This document shows positions 5,249 through 6,437 of a stretch of 6,437 nucleotides of DNA, piece after piece. The translations under genes and the position numbers were made by a program. The notes under the pieces were generated by a model that was not told the origin of the DNA, made no database searches, and saw only the letters and a list, made by a program, of their open reading frames with translations. Source of the stretch: an uncultured Prevotella sp. (lineage in GTDB: Bacteria; Bacteroidota; Bacteroidia; Bacteroidales; Bacteroidaceae); NCBI GenBank assembly GCA_900555035.1, contig USJX01000114.1:1-6437 (forward strand). The letters run 5' to 3'. Within the stretch, counting starts at the first letter, position 1. Each line of letters begins with the position of its first letter.

Positions 5249-6437
5249 ATGAAACAGTACAAATTGGTGGACAATATCTTCGGATGGGTCGCATTCATCA
5301 TTGCGGCTTTCGTTTATTGTTCCACGATTGAGCCGACAGCCAGTTTCTGGGACTGTCCTGAGTTTATCACCACTGCTTATAAGCAGGAAATCGGTCACCC
5401 ACCGGGGGCACCGTTCTTCATGCTCATGGGCAATTTCTTCACACACTTCGCCAGCGACACCACTCAGGTGGCCAAGATGGTGAACACGATGAGCGCACTC
5501 CTCAGTGCCGTCTGCATCATGTTCCTCTTCTGGACGATTACCCACCTGGCTCGCAAACTCATCATCGGCGACTGGAAGGAGATGACCACCAGCAAGATGA
5601 TTGCCATCGAGGCATCAGGTATGGTGGGCGCACTCATCTACACCTTCAGCGATACCTTCTGGTTCTCGGCTGTAGAGGGTGAGGTTTACGCCTTCTCATC
5701 TGCCTTCACCGCCGTGGTATTCTGGCTGATATTGAAGTGGGAAGACCACGCCGACGAACCTCATAGCGACCGATGGCTCGTGCTCATCGCCTATATGACC
5801 GGTTTGAGTATCGGTGTTCACTTGCTCAACCTGCTCTGTATCCCAGCCATCGTATTGGTTTATTACTACAAGAAGGTGCCTCATGCCAACCTCAAGGGCT
5901 CGCTTCTGGCGTTGGTTCTCTCCTTCCTGGTAGTGGTAGCCGTATTGTATGGTGTGGTTCCAGGTATCATCACCGTAGGTGGATGGTTCGAGCTGTTCTT
6001 CGTCAACGTGCTCGGTTGTCCATTCAACACCGGTGAAATCGTATATATCATCTGCCTCGTAGCCTCTGTTATCTGGGGCATCTACGAGACTTACAATGCT
6101 TCCGAGAAGAACGAGAAGAAGCAGAACATCGCCTTCGTTCTCGGTTTCGGTATGCTCGGTATTCCATTCTATGGATATGGCTGGACTGCCGTAGTCTGCG
6201 GCATCATCGTCCTCGCCGTTCTCTGGCTTGCCCTTACCTACAAGCGCAAGAAGGAGGTGGTAACTGGCGTTGACGAGGTGACTGGCATCGCCAAGAAGAA
6301 GATGCAGCGCGTGCCTCTGGTTACAGCCCGCATCAAGAACACCGCTTTGCTCTGCATGCTGATGCTCATGATCGGTTACTCAAGCTATGCGCTCATCGTA
6401 ATCCGTTCATCTGCCAACCCTCCTATGGACCAGAACT
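5249..6437 (+). CDS. DUF2723 (PF11028) multi-spanning membrane protein, N-terminal part; candidate protein O-mannosyltransferase
   Basis: The frame opens at ATG 5249 and stays open to the window edge, giving the first 396 residues; the 3' end is missing. The N-terminus is diagnostic of DUF2723: a first helix (11-25), then YCSTIEPTASFWDCPEF (23-39) and GHPPGAPFFMLMGNFF (49-64). Asp35 and Glu38 in the first external loop fit the acidic catalytic residues of GT-C fold glycosyltransferases. Further landmarks are FWFSAVEGEVYAFSS (137-151) and LSIGVHLLNLL (186-196). Helices are also predicted near 81-100, 120-135, 149-163, 176-206, 216-243, 262-277, 294-330 and 364-386, with charged cytoplasmic-like stretches at 280-292 and 331-362. 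The human DUF2723 protein TMEM260 is a protein O-mannosyltransferase, and Bacteroidota have a general O-glycosylation system, so a similar role in the inner membrane is plausible but inferred. A clear promoter and a 70-base leader precede it, so it is probably transcribed apart from the metal importer genes. Start context aaacaataATG is A-rich. Confidence 0.93.
   Translation, partial: MKQYKLVDNIFGWVAFIIAAFVYCSTIEPTASFWDCPEFITTAYKQEIGHPPGAPFFMLMGNFFTHFASDTTQVAKMVNTMSALLSAVCIMFLFWTITHLARKLIIGDWKEMTTSKMIAIEASGMVGALIYTFSDTFWFSAVEGEVYAFSSAFTAVVFWLILKWEDHADEPHSDRWLVLIAYMTGLSIGVHLLNLLCIPAIVLVYYYKKVPHANLKGSLLALVLSFLVVVAVLYGVVPGIITVGGWFELFFVNVLGCPFNTGEIVYIICLVASVIWGIYETYNASEKNEKKQNIAFVLGFGMLGIPFYGYGWTAVVCGIIVLAVLWLALTYKRKKEVVTGVDEVTGIAKKKMQRVPLVTARIKNTALLCMLMLMIGYSSYALIVIRSSANPPMDQN

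Noticed and set aside
5773..6036. 87-codon + frame inside the DUF2723 gene
   Set aside because: The DUF2723 frame is open across the same bases with family motifs; this one is a shadow.

Overview
The window looks like a piece of a Bacteroidota chromosome, most likely Prevotellaceae (a Prevotella/Segatella-type gut organism). The evidence is the protein families present (a PtpA-type S9 peptidase, a DUF2723 membrane protein, Bacteroidota-style zinc transporter parts), A-rich start contexts without Shine-Dalgarno sequences, and a near-perfect Bacteroidota promoter (TAnnTTTG element) before the last gene. The genus is inferred from recognised protein style; no search was run. All seven supported genes are on the + strand.

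Layout. Bases 1-389 hold the C-terminal end of a prolyl tripeptidyl/dipeptidyl peptidase; its nucleophile Ser lies just outside the window. After 20 bp comes complete purD (410-1678). A 100-bp AT-rich gap with a 12-bp inverted repeat and a nested small hairpin separates purD from an unrecognised polytopic membrane protein (1779-2741), which is followed after 10 bp by a YqaA/DedA-like membrane protein (2752-3204). A 57-bp gap leads to a zinc/manganese-type substrate-binding lipoprotein (3262-4179). A 152-bp, repeat-packed gap (two related palindromes, then about ten 7-bp tandem units) leads to the matching ABC ATPase (4332-5099), whose start codon lies inside the tandem repeat. After a 149-bp gap with a clear promoter, a DUF2723 membrane protein (5249 onward) runs off the right edge.

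How the genes work together. The substrate-binding protein and the ATPase are two of the three parts expected of a metal-uptake ABC importer; no permease gene is in the window. PurD performs a step of de novo purine synthesis. The peptidase would act in the periplasm on peptides, and the DUF2723 protein is a candidate protein O-mannosyltransferase. These look like housekeeping neighbours rather than one pathway. I see no phage, CRISPR, toxin-antitoxin, tRNA or rRNA feature and no clear new defence system. The most unusual part is the repeat-rich junction at 4211-4357 and its intrusion into the ATPase coding sequence.
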